Origin: Acidobacteriota bacterium
GTDB lineage: Bacteria; Acidobacteriota; Terriglobia; Terriglobales; Acidobacteriaceae
Length of the DNA: 64,000 bases
Direction: 5' to 3'
Assembly: GCA_003225175.1 (NCBI GenBank)
Contig: QIBA01000041.1
Location: 1 to 64,000 of the forward strand
A model generated the notes under the pieces. The model searched no databases and was not told the DNA's origin. It was given only the letters and a program-made list of their open reading frames with translations. Both the position numbers and the translations under genes were made by a program. Below, piece after piece: positions 26,528 to 35,689 of the stretch (its first letter is position 1; every line of letters starts with the position of its first letter).

Positions 26528-27649
26528 ATGATCACAAAGAAAATCTTGATCACAGGTGGAGCAGGTTTTGTTGGCTCACACTTGGCTGATGCGCTCATCG
26601 CTCTGAGGCACGACGTCCGCATTTTTGACAACTTGTCTCCTCAGGTTCATGGGTGTGGAGTGCCCTCGTATCTTTCCGGCAATGCGGAATTTGTCGCCGG
26701 GGATATGCGGGACGAGAACGCAGTTCGGAAAGCGATTGAAGGCGTGGACGTCATTTTTCACCTTGCCGCCTCCGTCGGAGTCGGCCAATCGATGTACCAG
26801 ATCTCCGACTACATGGGAGTGAATACCCAAGGTACAGCAGTGCTGCTACAGGCGCTGCTCGAACGAAAAGCGCGGGTCGAAAAACTAGTAGTGGCGTCGT
26901 CGATGTCAATCTATGGAGAAGGGCAGTATCTTTGCCCCAACTGCGGCGATTCTGTCCCCTCCCCGAGGAACATCGGGCAGCTTGCTAGAAAACAGTGGGA
27001 GGTAAAGTGCCCGGACTGTGGTGCTGAACTTACTCCTGTGCCCACGGCCGAAAGCAAACCTCTGCAATGCACCTCAGTTTATGCGCTCTCGAAGAAGGAC
27101 CAGGAGGAGATCTGCCTGCTTTATGGCCGGACCTATGGGCTGCCAGTTGTAGCTCTGCGCTACTTCAATATCTATGGGACGCGCCAGGCTCTCTCAAATC
27201 CCTACACCGGAGTTGCTGCGATCTTTGCTTCTCGTCTTCTGCACCTAAAAGCGCCATTAGTTTTCGAAGACGGGCGCCAGATGCGCGACTTTGTCAGCGT
27301 TCATGACATCGTGAACGCAAATCTGCTCGCTATGGAATCGGAAAAAGCTAACGGCCATGCCGTCAACATCGGGTCTGGGCGGCCCATTTCGATTCGTGAG
27401 GTCGCCTCAGTGCTCTCGCGAGCGATGGGCCTCCAGATATTCTGTGAAATCACGGGCAAGTACAGGGCTGGAGATATCCGCCATTGTTTTGGAAAGATTT
27501 CCAAAGCACGCGAACTTCTCGGGTACGAACCAAAAGTCCGATTTGAGGATGGAGTCGCTGAACTGGTTGATTGGCTGCGCGAGCAGACTCCCGAGGACAA
27601 GGCCGAGCGCATGGTTGCGGAATTACAAACCTTCGGTCTCACGGCGTAG
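26528..27649 (+). CDS. NAD-dependent sugar epimerase with zinc-ribbon insert
   Basis: A 373-residue short-chain epimerase/dehydratase of the extended type. The NAD motif is GGAGFVGS at the N-terminus and the catalytic pair is Tyr185-x3-Lys189 (YALSKK). Between them, residues 136-164 hold two CxxC knuckles (CPNC and CPDC), a zinc-ribbon insert typical of one branch of GalE/WcaG-like enzymes. It should act on a nucleotide-linked sugar for the cluster's glycan. The ATG at 26528 is chosen since upstream sequence in the same frame is not family-like. It follows the glycosidase gene by 29 bases. Confidence 0.9.
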   Translation: MITKKILITGGAGFVGSHLADALIALRHDVRIFDNLSPQVHGCGVPSYLSGNAEFVAGDMRDENAVRKAIEGVDVIFHLAASVGVGQSMYQISDYMGVNTQGTAVLLQALLERKARVEKLVVASSMSIYGEGQYLCPNCGDSVPSPRNIGQLARKQWEVKCPDCGAELTPVPTAESKPLQCTSVYALSKKDQEEICLLYGRTYGLPVVALRYFNIYGTRQALSNPYTGVAAIFASRLLHLKAPLVFEDGRQMRDFVSVHDIVNANLLAMESEKANGHAVNIGSGRPISIREVASVLSRAMGLQIFCEITGKYRAGDIRHCFGKISKARELLGYEPKVRFEDGVAELVDWLREQTPEDKAERMVAELQTFGLTA

Positions 27650-27675
27650 CAGGGCCAAGTGTTGAGGAACTAGAG

Positions 27676-28785
27676 ATGGATAGTAATCATTCAGAGAGGC
27701 GATCGGTACTGATCTTCGGCGGCGCAGGTTTTATTGGCGCGAATCTTGCGCAGTATGTGCTCCTCGAAACCGAGGCGAGCGTGCATGTCTTCGATAATCT
27801 CTCCCGTCGGGGCGTTCAGCACAACTTGGAGCTGCTGAGGAAAGCGGCTGGGCGATCTGGACGGCTTCGCGTCACCGTAGCCGATGTGCGCAACGCGTCA
27901 GCAGTCGAGCGCGCCTGCGGGGAGGCTACCGAGATATATCAATTTGCAGCGCAGGTCGCGGTCACAAGCTCGATCACCAACCCAAGGTGCGACTTCGAGA
28001 CCAATATTATAGGGACCTTTAACATCCTCGAAGGTGCTCGCCTTTCTGGCAATCAGCCGTTCATCCTATTCACTTCCACCAACAAGGTGTATGGGGAGAT
28101 GCTTGAGGAACAACTGGAGCTCAGAGGAGGACGATACGCCTATGCACATCGCACCTGTGTCTCTGAAGAGCAACCACTCGATTTCCATTCACCCTATGGC
28201 TGTTCGAAAGGCTCCGCAGATCAGTACGCTCGGGAGTACTCACGAATGTACGGATTACCCACTGTCGTATTTCGCATGTCTTGCATCGCCGGCGAGATGC
28301 AATACGGGAATGAAGATCAGGGCTGGGTAGCGCATTTCCTCTACACAGCATTGCGCGGCGGTCGACTCGTCATTTATGGAGACGGGTATCAAGTGAGAGA
28401 CGTACTTCACGTGAAGGACTTGGTACGCGCATTCGACGCGGTGCGCACGTCATTGCCTCAAACTGCTGGACAGATTTACAACGTGGGGGGCGGGCCAGAA
28501 AACACGATTTCCCTCATGGAGCTCATCGATGAGATCGAGGTTCTCACCGGCGAGCGGCTGGAGTACACAACGGGCCCCCGCAGGGCCGGAGATCAACAGA
28601 TTTACGTGAGCGATTACTCGAAGTTAGCTCGGCACACCGGCTGGAAGCCGCGTTCCTCGGTTCGCCAAACGTTGGCTGCCATCCACCAATTCTGGCAAGA
28701 GCATCGTGAATTCTTCGGCGATATTCCGGTCCGGCAGCGTGCCGAACCCGTTCTGTCACCCACGTTGCTTGAGAGGGCAGCCTGA
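27676..28785 (+). CDS. NAD-dependent sugar epimerase, CDP-paratose 2-epimerase-like
   Basis: The 369-residue protein has the extended-SDR layout: LIFGGAGFIGANLAQYVL with the NAD-binding GGAGFIG, FAAQVAVTSSITNPRCDFETN, the Ser/Thr site FTSTNKVYGE, and the catalytic YGCSKG pattern (Tyr and Lys). FTSTNKVYG and the DQY that follows the Lys resemble CDP-paratose 2-epimerase (TyvE) relatives. The exact sugar is not known. gagga lies eight bases ahead of the ATG. The stop overlaps the next start as TGATG. Confidence 0.88.
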   Translation: MDSNHSERRSVLIFGGAGFIGANLAQYVLLETEASVHVFDNLSRRGVQHNLELLRKAAGRSGRLRVTVADVRNASAVERACGEATEIYQFAAQVAVTSSITNPRCDFETNIIGTFNILEGARLSGNQPFILFTSTNKVYGEMLEEQLELRGGRYAYAHRTCVSEEQPLDFHSPYGCSKGSADQYAREYSRMYGLPTVVFRMSCIAGEMQYGNEDQGWVAHFLYTALRGGRLVIYGDGYQVRDVLHVKDLVRAFDAVRTSLPQTAGQIYNVGGGPENTISLMELIDEIEVLTGERLEYTTGPRRAGDQQIYVSDYSKLARHTGWKPRSSVRQTLAAIHQFWQEHREFFGDIPVRQRAEPVLSPTLLERAA

Positions 28786-30074
28786 TGCGGTACGCTTTCA
28801 TAAACCCAAATTGGAACTTCACAGGTTCAACTTACTTCGGCTGTCAGGAGCCACACTACCCCCTGGAGTTGCTCTTCGCCTTCGACCAGGTGCTTCAGGC
28901 AGGAAGTGAAGCTTTGCTTGTGGACGCTCAGGTCGAGAACCTCACTACCACTGAGGCTTCGCCGCGAATTCGTGATTTTCGACCTGACTTCCTGGTAATC
29001 CCGACTGCTCCGTCGTACCTTTTCTGGCGTTGTCCGCCGCCTGAGCTGCGCGTGCCGGGAGAATGGTTTTCAGCTCTGCGCAGCAGTGGGACGCACGTAG
29101 CAATCGGTCCTCATCCGTCGGCAACACCTGGTGCTACGTTGCGCAAGACGAAATGTGATCTCGCGTTGCGCGGGGAACCTGATCAGACCTTGCCGCAGCT
29201 CGCCTACAAGCCTTGGCAGGAGATCGTCGGTTGCTGCTGGCGCGATGACAAAGGCGAACACATCAGCTCCGCATTGGGAGTCACAGATATGAAGGCGCTC
29301 AGTGCGCTCGACTTCCACAACTATCCAGTCGAACTCCACGGGCATTGTCACCATGTCTTTAGTGGGCAAGCCCGAGGTGCTGAACTCGAGTTCGCACGCG
29401 GCTGTCCATGGTCATGCACCTTCTGCAATAAGACATTATTCCGCAACAAATTCCGTGAGCGCTCGGTGGACGCAGTACTCATCGAAATCGATCACCTAAT
29501 AGCCCGCGGAGTCGGCTACATCTACTTTATCGATGAAATATTTGGCGTCAGTAAGAATGTCTTGCGATTGCTCGAAGGCATCGCCGAACGACCGGTGAAG
29601 ATTGGCTTCCAAACGCGAATCGATCTCTGGACCGAGGAGACACTCGATCTACTTGGTCGCGCCCACTGTATTTCGATGGAATGTGGTGTGGAATCAATTA
29701 CTGAACAGGGCAGGGAAGAGCTGAACAAGAATTGCCGGATCGATACCTGCCGCATTAGTGAGCTATTGATCTATGCGCGCCAGCGAATTCCCTGGGTACA
29801 GGCGAATCTGATCCTTACGGAGCAGGACGACAAGGTCCAGATTCGCAAATGGCAGGACGAGTTGAAGTCACACGGCGTGTGGGTCAGCGAGCCTGTTCCG
29901 ATGTTTCCGTTTCCCGGCAGTCCTCTCTACGTGCAAACGTTCGGTGAGTCGCCCGACGACAGTGCCTGGGAGCGGGCACATCACTTCTACATGTCCCAAT
30001 TTCAGGACAAGGGTTTCAGCGATATCCAGGAGCAGCAGCCGGCCGCGATCGAGGATCTTGAATGCACGTATTGA
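28785..30074 (+). CDS. B12-binding-type radical SAM protein (TIGR04295-like)
   Basis: The 429-residue protein has an N-terminal cobalamin-binding-like Rossmann part (residues 1-160, without a DxHxxG motif), then a radical SAM core with the 4Fe-4S cysteines C207, C211 and C214 in RGCPWSCTFCNK. IYFIDEIFGV, VKIGFQTRIDLWTEETL and CISMECGVESITEQGREEL are class-B-like radical SAM signatures. Such enzymes often methylate unactivated carbon or rearrange carbon skeletons. The substrate is unknown but must fit a sugar pathway. From memory this is the family NCBIfam calls TIGR04295. The start overlaps the preceding stop (TGATG); the end overlaps the next gene by 13 bases. Confidence 0.88.
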   Translation: MRYAFINPNWNFTGSTYFGCQEPHYPLELLFAFDQVLQAGSEALLVDAQVENLTTTEASPRIRDFRPDFLVIPTAPSYLFWRCPPPELRVPGEWFSALRSSGTHVAIGPHPSATPGATLRKTKCDLALRGEPDQTLPQLAYKPWQEIVGCCWRDDKGEHISSALGVTDMKALSALDFHNYPVELHGHCHHVFSGQARGAELEFARGCPWSCTFCNKTLFRNKFRERSVDAVLIEIDHLIARGVGYIYFIDEIFGVSKNVLRLLEGIAERPVKIGFQTRIDLWTEETLDLLGRAHCISMECGVESITEQGREELNKNCRIDTCRISELLIYARQRIPWVQANLILTEQDDKVQIRKWQDELKSHGVWVSEPVPMFPFPGSPLYVQTFGESPDDSAWERAHHFYMSQFQDKGFSDIQEQQPAAIEDLECTY

Positions 30075-31168
30075 TGACTGCGGATACCATCGGCGGCGTC
30101 TGGACCTTTGCCCGCGAACTGGTCACGCAGCTCTCTCGCCAGGGGATCCGCATTACTCTGGTGAGCTTTGGGGAGATTCCATCGGCACAGCAATCCAAGT
30201 GGCTCGATGACCTTCCATTAGTGTCGTACTACCCAACCGCGTTCCGTCTGGAGTGGATGCAGGACGCGCAATCCGACTTAGAGCAATCTGCCGAACTTCT
30301 TCGATCTCTCATCGCGGAAACGAAGCCCGATCTACTTCATTTCAATCAGTTCTATTATGGGAGCCTTGACTGCGGGCAACCCAAAATCGTGGTCGCCCAT
30401 AGCGACGTCGTCAGCTGGTGGGTTGCCGTACATGGTGTCGAGCCACCGGCAAACGATTGGATTCGGCAGTACCGCGAGAACGTAGTTCGCGGTTTCGCTC
30501 GAGCCGATCTGGTAATCGCTCCTACTCACTGGATGTTGGACCAGGCGTGCCATCACTATGGCGAGCCTGGGAAGAAAGCCGTCGTGTACAACGGTCGCGA
30601 CCCACGACTCTTCGTCGCCAATGCGGCGAAGCAACATTACGCAGTTTCGATCGGAAGGCTCTGGGATGCGGGTAAACAGGCGAACTTATTGCTTCGTGAT
30701 GACCTTCCGTTGCAGACAATCCTGGTGGGATCCGAACAGAGTCCCCAAGGAGCCATTGCCTCGGCTCAATCGATGGGTCGCCTCGCCAATCTTCGCGTGA
30801 TTGGACCTCAATCCGAAGAGCAACTGCGCCAATTGCTTGCGGGAGCGTCCATCTACGTCGCCAGCTCGCGCTACGAACCCTTCGGTCTAGCGCCGTTGGA
30901 AGCTGCACTGTCAGGCTGCCCGATCATTGCGAATGACATAGAAACATTCCGCGAGGTCTGGAGCGAAGACGCGATTTACTTCGAGAAAAACAATTCCGGC
31001 AGCCTGGTACTCACAATTCAGCAACTTGCATCTAACCCCCTGCGGCGTTCGGAATATGGAGATCGTGCCCTGCAGCGAGCACGCAGGCAGTTCAGTTCCG
31101 AGAAGATGGCCGAAAGCTATCTAGCCCATTACCGTTCCCTAGTCCATTCGGAGGTTGCGGCCGCTTGA
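30062..31168 (+). CDS. Glycosyltransferase family 4
   Basis: This 368-residue GT-B enzyme begins with MHVLMTADTIGGVWTFARELVTQLSRQG, the Gly-rich acceptor-side loop of GT4. It ends with the donor-side motif YEPFGLAPLEAALSGCPIIANDIETFREVW, in which the Glu of the E-x7-E pair binds the sugar nucleotide. It would add a sugar to a lipid- or glycan-linked acceptor at the cytosolic face. It overlaps the radical SAM gene by 13 bases and the next gene by four, so it sits inside the operon. Confidence 0.9.
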   Translation: MHVLMTADTIGGVWTFARELVTQLSRQGIRITLVSFGEIPSAQQSKWLDDLPLVSYYPTAFRLEWMQDAQSDLEQSAELLRSLIAETKPDLLHFNQFYYGSLDCGQPKIVVAHSDVVSWWVAVHGVEPPANDWIRQYRENVVRGFARADLVIAPTHWMLDQACHHYGEPGKKAVVYNGRDPRLFVANAAKQHYAVSIGRLWDAGKQANLLLRDDLPLQTILVGSEQSPQGAIASAQSMGRLANLRVIGPQSEEQLRQLLAGASIYVASSRYEPFGLAPLEAALSGCPIIANDIETFREVWSEDAIYFEKNNSGSLVLTIQQLASNPLRRSEYGDRALQRARRQFSSEKMAESYLAHYRSLVHSEVAAA

Positions 31169-32280
31169 ACGGCAAGCTGCGAATTCGGGTCTTCGCACAC
31201 TCTCTCGTATCTGACTGGAACCATGGCAACGCGCACTTCCTGCGCGGATTGTCGCGCGCATTGGTTCGTCTTGGCCATCAGGTTCGCTCGTACGAGGAGC
31301 TGGGCGCATGGTCGCTTGCCAATCTCATTCGCCAGGAAGGTGAGACCGCGATTGAAGCCGTCGACGACTTTCGGCGGATCTACTCCGAGCTCGATATCCA
31401 CTTCTACAAGAACGACGCGACCTTGGAAGGCTTCCTGGAGGAAGAGCTCAAGGAAGTAGACCTGGTTCTCATCCACGAATGGAATGACCCTTCGGTCGCC
31501 AACAAGGTGCTCGCATTCAAGGAAAAGTACGGATTCAAGGCCCTGTTCCACGACACACATCACCGCGCTTACACGAGGCCGAGGGAAATCCTGAAATTTC
31601 ACCTGCACAAAGTCGACGGGGTACTAGCGTTCGGCGAGGCCATCCGTCGAATCTATGCGGACGGATTCGGTGTGCCCCGGGTTTGGACTTTTCACGAAGC
31701 TGCCGATGCCGAGGTTTTTGCTCCCCGACGTGAAAAACAGGAGACCGATGTCCTCTGGATCGGCAACTGGGGTGATGATGAGCGTACGCGTGAGTTGATG
31801 GAGTTTCTGCTCCAGCCAGCCAGTGCGTTGCAGGGTCGCCGAATCGTTGCATACGGAGTTCGCTATCCAGAAAACGCGCTCGAGCAATTGCGCCAGTCCG
31901 GAATTGAATACCGCGGCTATCTGCCCAACTTGAAGGCTCCACAGGTGTACAGCAGGAGCGCTCTTACGCTGCATGTTCCACGGCGTCAGTATGCCAATGG
32001 CTTAAGTGGGATCCCAACGATCCGCGTCTTTGAGGCGCTCGCTTGCGGAACGCCACTAGTGTGCTCGCCCTGGACGGATACCGAAAATATGTTCCGACCT
32101 GGGCAAGACTACCTGTGCGTGCCTGATGGCCCAAGCATGCGCGCGGCGATAGAAGCCCTTCTCCGCGACGATGCCGCACGCGCGCAGCTCGGAGTGAGTG
32201 GACGAGAGACGATCGAAAAGCACCACACCTGTGGTCATCGCGCAGAACAGTTGCTGGGCATCTACGAGGAGTGCGCATAG
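31165..32280 (+). CDS. CgeB-like glycosyltransferase
   Basis: The 371-residue protein has the layout of the CgeB/Glyco_trans_1_2 group. The N-terminal half (RIRVFAHSLVSDWNHGNAHFLRGLSRALVRLGHQV) binds the acceptor. The C-terminal half (TDVLWIGNWGDDER, ALTLHVPRRQYANGLSGIPTIRVFEALACGTPLVCSPW) carries the donor motif. Two related genes follow it. The TTG start overlaps the preceding TGA (TTGA), so translation is coupled, and there is no ATG close by. It is probably one of the chain-building steps of the cluster's glycan. Confidence 0.85.
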   Translation: MNGKLRIRVFAHSLVSDWNHGNAHFLRGLSRALVRLGHQVRSYEELGAWSLANLIRQEGETAIEAVDDFRRIYSELDIHFYKNDATLEGFLEEELKEVDLVLIHEWNDPSVANKVLAFKEKYGFKALFHDTHHRAYTRPREILKFHLHKVDGVLAFGEAIRRIYADGFGVPRVWTFHEAADAEVFAPRREKQETDVLWIGNWGDDERTRELMEFLLQPASALQGRRIVAYGVRYPENALEQLRQSGIEYRGYLPNLKAPQVYSRSALTLHVPRRQYANGLSGIPTIRVFEALACGTPLVCSPWTDTENMFRPGQDYLCVPDGPSMRAAIEALLRDDAARAQLGVSGRETIEKHHTCGHRAEQLLGIYEECA

Positions 32281-33365
32281 TGAAGATATTCGTCTTCGGT
32301 TCCAGCATTACCTCCTCATACTGGAACGGAGCCGCAACCTACTATCGGGGCATTTACAGTAACCTCGCCCGATTGGGTCATCAGATCACTTTCGCAGAAC
32401 CCGATGCCTATGGCCGACAGCAGCGGCGCGATCCGGGCGACTACAGCTATGTCGAGAGTCTGGTGTATTCGAGCCCATCAGACCTTTCGAAAATCTTCGA
32501 GCAGGCTGCCCGAGCGGACCTCGTTATCAAGCACAGCGGCGTAGGAGTTGACGACCCCGAACTGGAATTTGCAGTAGCACGTGAAATTGAAAGCGCTGCC
32601 ATTCGCGTCTTTTGGGATGTTGATGCTCCCGCAACCCTCTCCCGTATCGAGCAGGACCGGAGTGACCCATTTCGGTTACTCATTCCTCAGTACGACCTGA
32701 TTCTGACCTATGGGGGCGGACCACCAGTTGTAAATCATTACCGCCGCCTGGGCGCACGCGATTGTTGTGCAATCTACAACGCCCTGGATCCAACCACTCA
32801 CCATCCGGCGCCAAAGGATTCATCGCTGAAGTGCGACCTCGTATTTGTCGCCAACCGCCTTCCCGATAGGGAACGAAGGGTAGAAGATTTCTTTATCGCG
32901 GCAGCGCACCTTGCGCCTGAACTAAGTTTCATCTTGGGAGGCGAGGGCTGGGAAGGGAAGCGTTTGCCAGAAAATATCCGGTGGATTGGACATGTCGGCA
33001 CCTCAGATCACAACCGCGTAAATTGCTCGGCTCGCATGGTATTGAATCTCAATCGAGACTCCATGGCGAGCGTTGGTTTCTCTCCGCCAACCCGTGTCTT
33101 TGAAGCTGCTGGAGAGGGCGCATGTGTTGTGACTGATGCCTGGACCGGAATCGAAACTTTCTTTGAACCGGGCGAAGAGATCCTATTGGTCTCAGATGCG
33201 AACGAAATCGTGGACGTTCTGAGAAATACGAGTGATGAGCGTGCTGCGCAAATCGGAACCGCCATGCGGCGGCGCGCTCTACGGGACCACACCTACGCTC
33301 AGCGCGCGGAACAGTTATCTGAACTCCTGGCGCGCGTCGAAAACCAGCAGAGCGCAGTAGCGTAG
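32280..33365 (+). CDS. CgeB-like glycosyltransferase
   Basis: Second of three related glycosyltransferases, 361 residues. The GTG at 32280 (reading MKIFVFGSSITSSYWNGAATYYRGI) overlaps the preceding TAG by one base and gives the same opening as the next gene (MKIVVFGLSITSAWGNGHATTFRAL), which supports it over a GTG at 32271. The donor half includes CDLVFVANRLPDRE, MVLNLNRDSMASVGFSPPTRVFEAAGEGACVVTDAWTGIETFFEPG. The acceptor and the sugar donor are unknown. Confidence 0.85.
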   Translation: MKIFVFGSSITSSYWNGAATYYRGIYSNLARLGHQITFAEPDAYGRQQRRDPGDYSYVESLVYSSPSDLSKIFEQAARADLVIKHSGVGVDDPELEFAVAREIESAAIRVFWDVDAPATLSRIEQDRSDPFRLLIPQYDLILTYGGGPPVVNHYRRLGARDCCAIYNALDPTTHHPAPKDSSLKCDLVFVANRLPDRERRVEDFFIAAAHLAPELSFILGGEGWEGKRLPENIRWIGHVGTSDHNRVNCSARMVLNLNRDSMASVGFSPPTRVFEAAGEGACVVTDAWTGIETFFEPGEEILLVSDANEIVDVLRNTSDERAAQIGTAMRRRALRDHTYAQRAEQLSELLARVENQQSAVA

Positions 33366-33371
33366 CCGCTT

Positions 33372-34496
33372 ATGAAGATCGTTGTCTTCGGTTTATCGAT
33401 TACTTCTGCCTGGGGCAACGGCCACGCCACCACCTTCCGTGCACTCCTTAAAGCTTTACATGAACGCAAGCACGACATCGTATTTTTCGAAAAGGAAACG
33501 GAGTGGTACGCCCATAATCGCGATCTCCCCGAGCCGCCCTACTGCCGGCTGATCCTTTATGACAACTGGTCAGACGTGTCGAGCAAGGCGCGCAAAGAGC
33601 TGGCCGATGCCGATGTGGGAATGGTCGGTTCATACTTTCCGGATGGAGTAGTCGCCATCGACGAGTTGCTCGACAGCCGAGCTGGCGCGAAAACCTTTTA
33701 CGACATCGATACGCCGATCACGATCGCCAACCTCGGGCAAAAGGGAAGTACAGACTATGTAACCGCAGCGCAGCTGTCTGGATTCGATATTTATTTCAGC
33801 TTCACCGGCGGGCCGATGCTGCGCGAAATCGAGGAGAAGTTCGGGGCAAAATCGGCGTTTCCCCTCTACTGCTCTTTCGATCCATGTGAATATCATCGCT
33901 TTCCCGCAAACAAGCGTTTCGCATGTGACCTGAGTTATATGGGTACGTATGCCCCTGATCGGCAGGCGAAGCTCGAAGAGCTACTTGTACGCGCCGCCAC
34001 CGACTCTCCGGAGTCGAGCTTCACAGTCGCTGGATCGCAATATCCAAAGCGTATCCGCTGGCCAAAAAATGTCCGGCGGATTACACACCTAAATCCAAAA
34101 TGGCACGCTCGCTTTTATTCATCTTCGCGGCTTACACTGAATCTTACTCGGCGCGAGATGGTTATCGCTGGCTACTCGCCTTCAGTGCGTCTTTTTGAGG
34201 CCGCAGCTTGCGGCGCAGTCATCGTTTCAGACAACTGGCCAGGGCTCGATTCCTTCTTTATTCCGGGACGTGAGATCCTGCTTGCGGCCGATGCTCAGGA
34301 CGTCGAGCGATATTTGGCGTTGCCGGATTCGGAGCTGCGCGCCATCGGCGATGCTGCCCAAGCGAGAGCTCTGGCTAAGCACACCAGCGAGATACGGGCT
34401 ATTGAATTTGAAGAGGCCATTGGCGCGCCAATTCAGAAGCGCGAAATCGCTACTCCTGGTTCGCAGCAGGAAGAAGAAGTTGTGCAGGTGAGTTAA
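33372..34496 (+). CDS. CgeB-like glycosyltransferase
   Basis: Third related glycosyltransferase, 374 residues, starting six bases after the previous stop. The CgeB pattern is clear: CDLSYMGTYAPDRQAKLEELL, then RLTLNLTRREMVIAGYSPSVRLFEAAACGAVIVSDNWPGLDSFF. The two halves are arranged as in its neighbours, so the trio probably arose by duplication. The final 25 residues are a charged tail. A 113-base gap follows, the largest inside the operon, so an internal promoter could lie there. Confidence 0.85.
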   Translation: MKIVVFGLSITSAWGNGHATTFRALLKALHERKHDIVFFEKETEWYAHNRDLPEPPYCRLILYDNWSDVSSKARKELADADVGMVGSYFPDGVVAIDELLDSRAGAKTFYDIDTPITIANLGQKGSTDYVTAAQLSGFDIYFSFTGGPMLREIEEKFGAKSAFPLYCSFDPCEYHRFPANKRFACDLSYMGTYAPDRQAKLEELLVRAATDSPESSFTVAGSQYPKRIRWPKNVRRITHLNPKWHARFYSSSRLTLNLTRREMVIAGYSPSVRLFEAAACGAVIVSDNWPGLDSFFIPGREILLAADAQDVERYLALPDSELRAIGDAAQARALAKHTSEIRAIEFEEAIGAPIQKREIATPGSQQEEEVVQVS

Positions 34497-34609
34497 ATCA
34501 TCGGCGCCGAGTTGCGCGCCAACGCTACCATCCTTTTCCGCATCTAAACAGAAGCTCCATCCGGTGAAGCAGCACGTAGTCTGCCCCACAGTCCAACCCA
34601 AGGAGTCCA

Positions 34610-35689
34610 ATGAGAGTTGCTGTAGTCGCTCCTCCGTTCATTCCAGTTCCCCCAAAACGATATGGCGGAACGGAGCTCTTCGTCGGTTATCTCGTGCAGA
34701 GTCTAAAAGCGCACGGAATCGATGTGGTTTTATACGCAACAGGGGATTCAACTGCCAAGGTGGAGGTCCGCTTTCTCTATCCGAAATCAGAATGGCCTCT
34801 CGAAGGCGAGATCTTCTCAAACTTGAAAGACGTGAATCACACCTTCTGGGCAGTCGAAGATGCGATGCACGATTGCGACATCCTTCACCTGAACAACGCG
34901 CCGGGGTTGGCGGCTACCCGTTTTGTGAACGTTCCAGTCGTGTACACGGTGCATCATCCCCGGCAGAATCTTCTGAGTGACTTCTATGCCTCGTATCCGG
35001 ACATCAACTACGTCATGATCAGCGATTCTCAGAAGTCGTTTGAGGCGATGCCGAAGATGACGACGATCCATCATGGAATTTCGATGGACGATTATCAGTT
35101 TCAGAAGCAGAAGCAGCCATACCTGAGCTTCATTGGCCGATTTGCTCCGGTCAAGGGCCCCCACATTGCGATCGAAGTTGCCAAAAAACTCGGCATTCCG
35201 CTCAGGATGGCCGGCGAGGTACAGCCACAGTTCAAGGATTACTTCGAGAATGAAGTCAAGCCGCACATAGACGGCAAATTTGTCGAGTTCATTGGCGAGG
35301 CCGATCAGCAGATCAAGAATGAACTCCTCGGGAATTCTATGGCGTTGCTGTTTCCGATCCAATGGGACGAACCCTTTGGATTAGTGATGATCGAAGCCAT
35401 GGCTTGCGGAACGCCCGTAATCGCGCTGCGTGGCGGATCGGTAGCTGAAGTAGTGTGCGATGGAATATCAGGCTACGTCTGTGAGAACGCGGATCAGATG
35501 GTGGAACGCATTCGCAACCTGTCCATCCCGAGCGCTTCCGTCCGGCATTACGCGGAAATGAATTTTTCTACTGAGAAGATGGCCAAAGACTACGCGCGCT
35601 TGTACGAGTCATTAATTACGAACGCTGATTTGGTACTGCCCGAGACAGACACGATATCCTTCACGATCGAGCCCGGAACGGCGGCATGA
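34610..35689 (+). CDS. Glycosyltransferase family 4
   Basis: The 359-residue protein is a standard GT4: AVVAPPFIPVPPKRYGGTELFVGYLVQSLKAHGIDV at the N-terminus; YLSFIGRFAPVKGPHIAIEVAKKLGIPLRMAGE in the linker; and PIQWDEPFGLVMIEAMACGTPVIALRGGSVAEVV in the donor site, with the two conserved Glu residues. Close relatives sit beside amylo-alpha-1,6-glucosidase genes, as here. The ATG follows aaggag by 5 bases. It overlaps the next gene by four bases (ATGA). Confidence 0.92.
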   Translation: MRVAVVAPPFIPVPPKRYGGTELFVGYLVQSLKAHGIDVVLYATGDSTAKVEVRFLYPKSEWPLEGEIFSNLKDVNHTFWAVEDAMHDCDILHLNNAPGLAATRFVNVPVVYTVHHPRQNLLSDFYASYPDINYVMISDSQKSFEAMPKMTTIHHGISMDDYQFQKQKQPYLSFIGRFAPVKGPHIAIEVAKKLGIPLRMAGEVQPQFKDYFENEVKPHIDGKFVEFIGEADQQIKNELLGNSMALLFPIQWDEPFGLVMIEAMACGTPVIALRGGSVAEVVCDGISGYVCENADQMVERIRNLSIPSASVRHYAEMNFSTEKMAKDYARLYESLITNADLVLPETDTISFTIEPGTAA

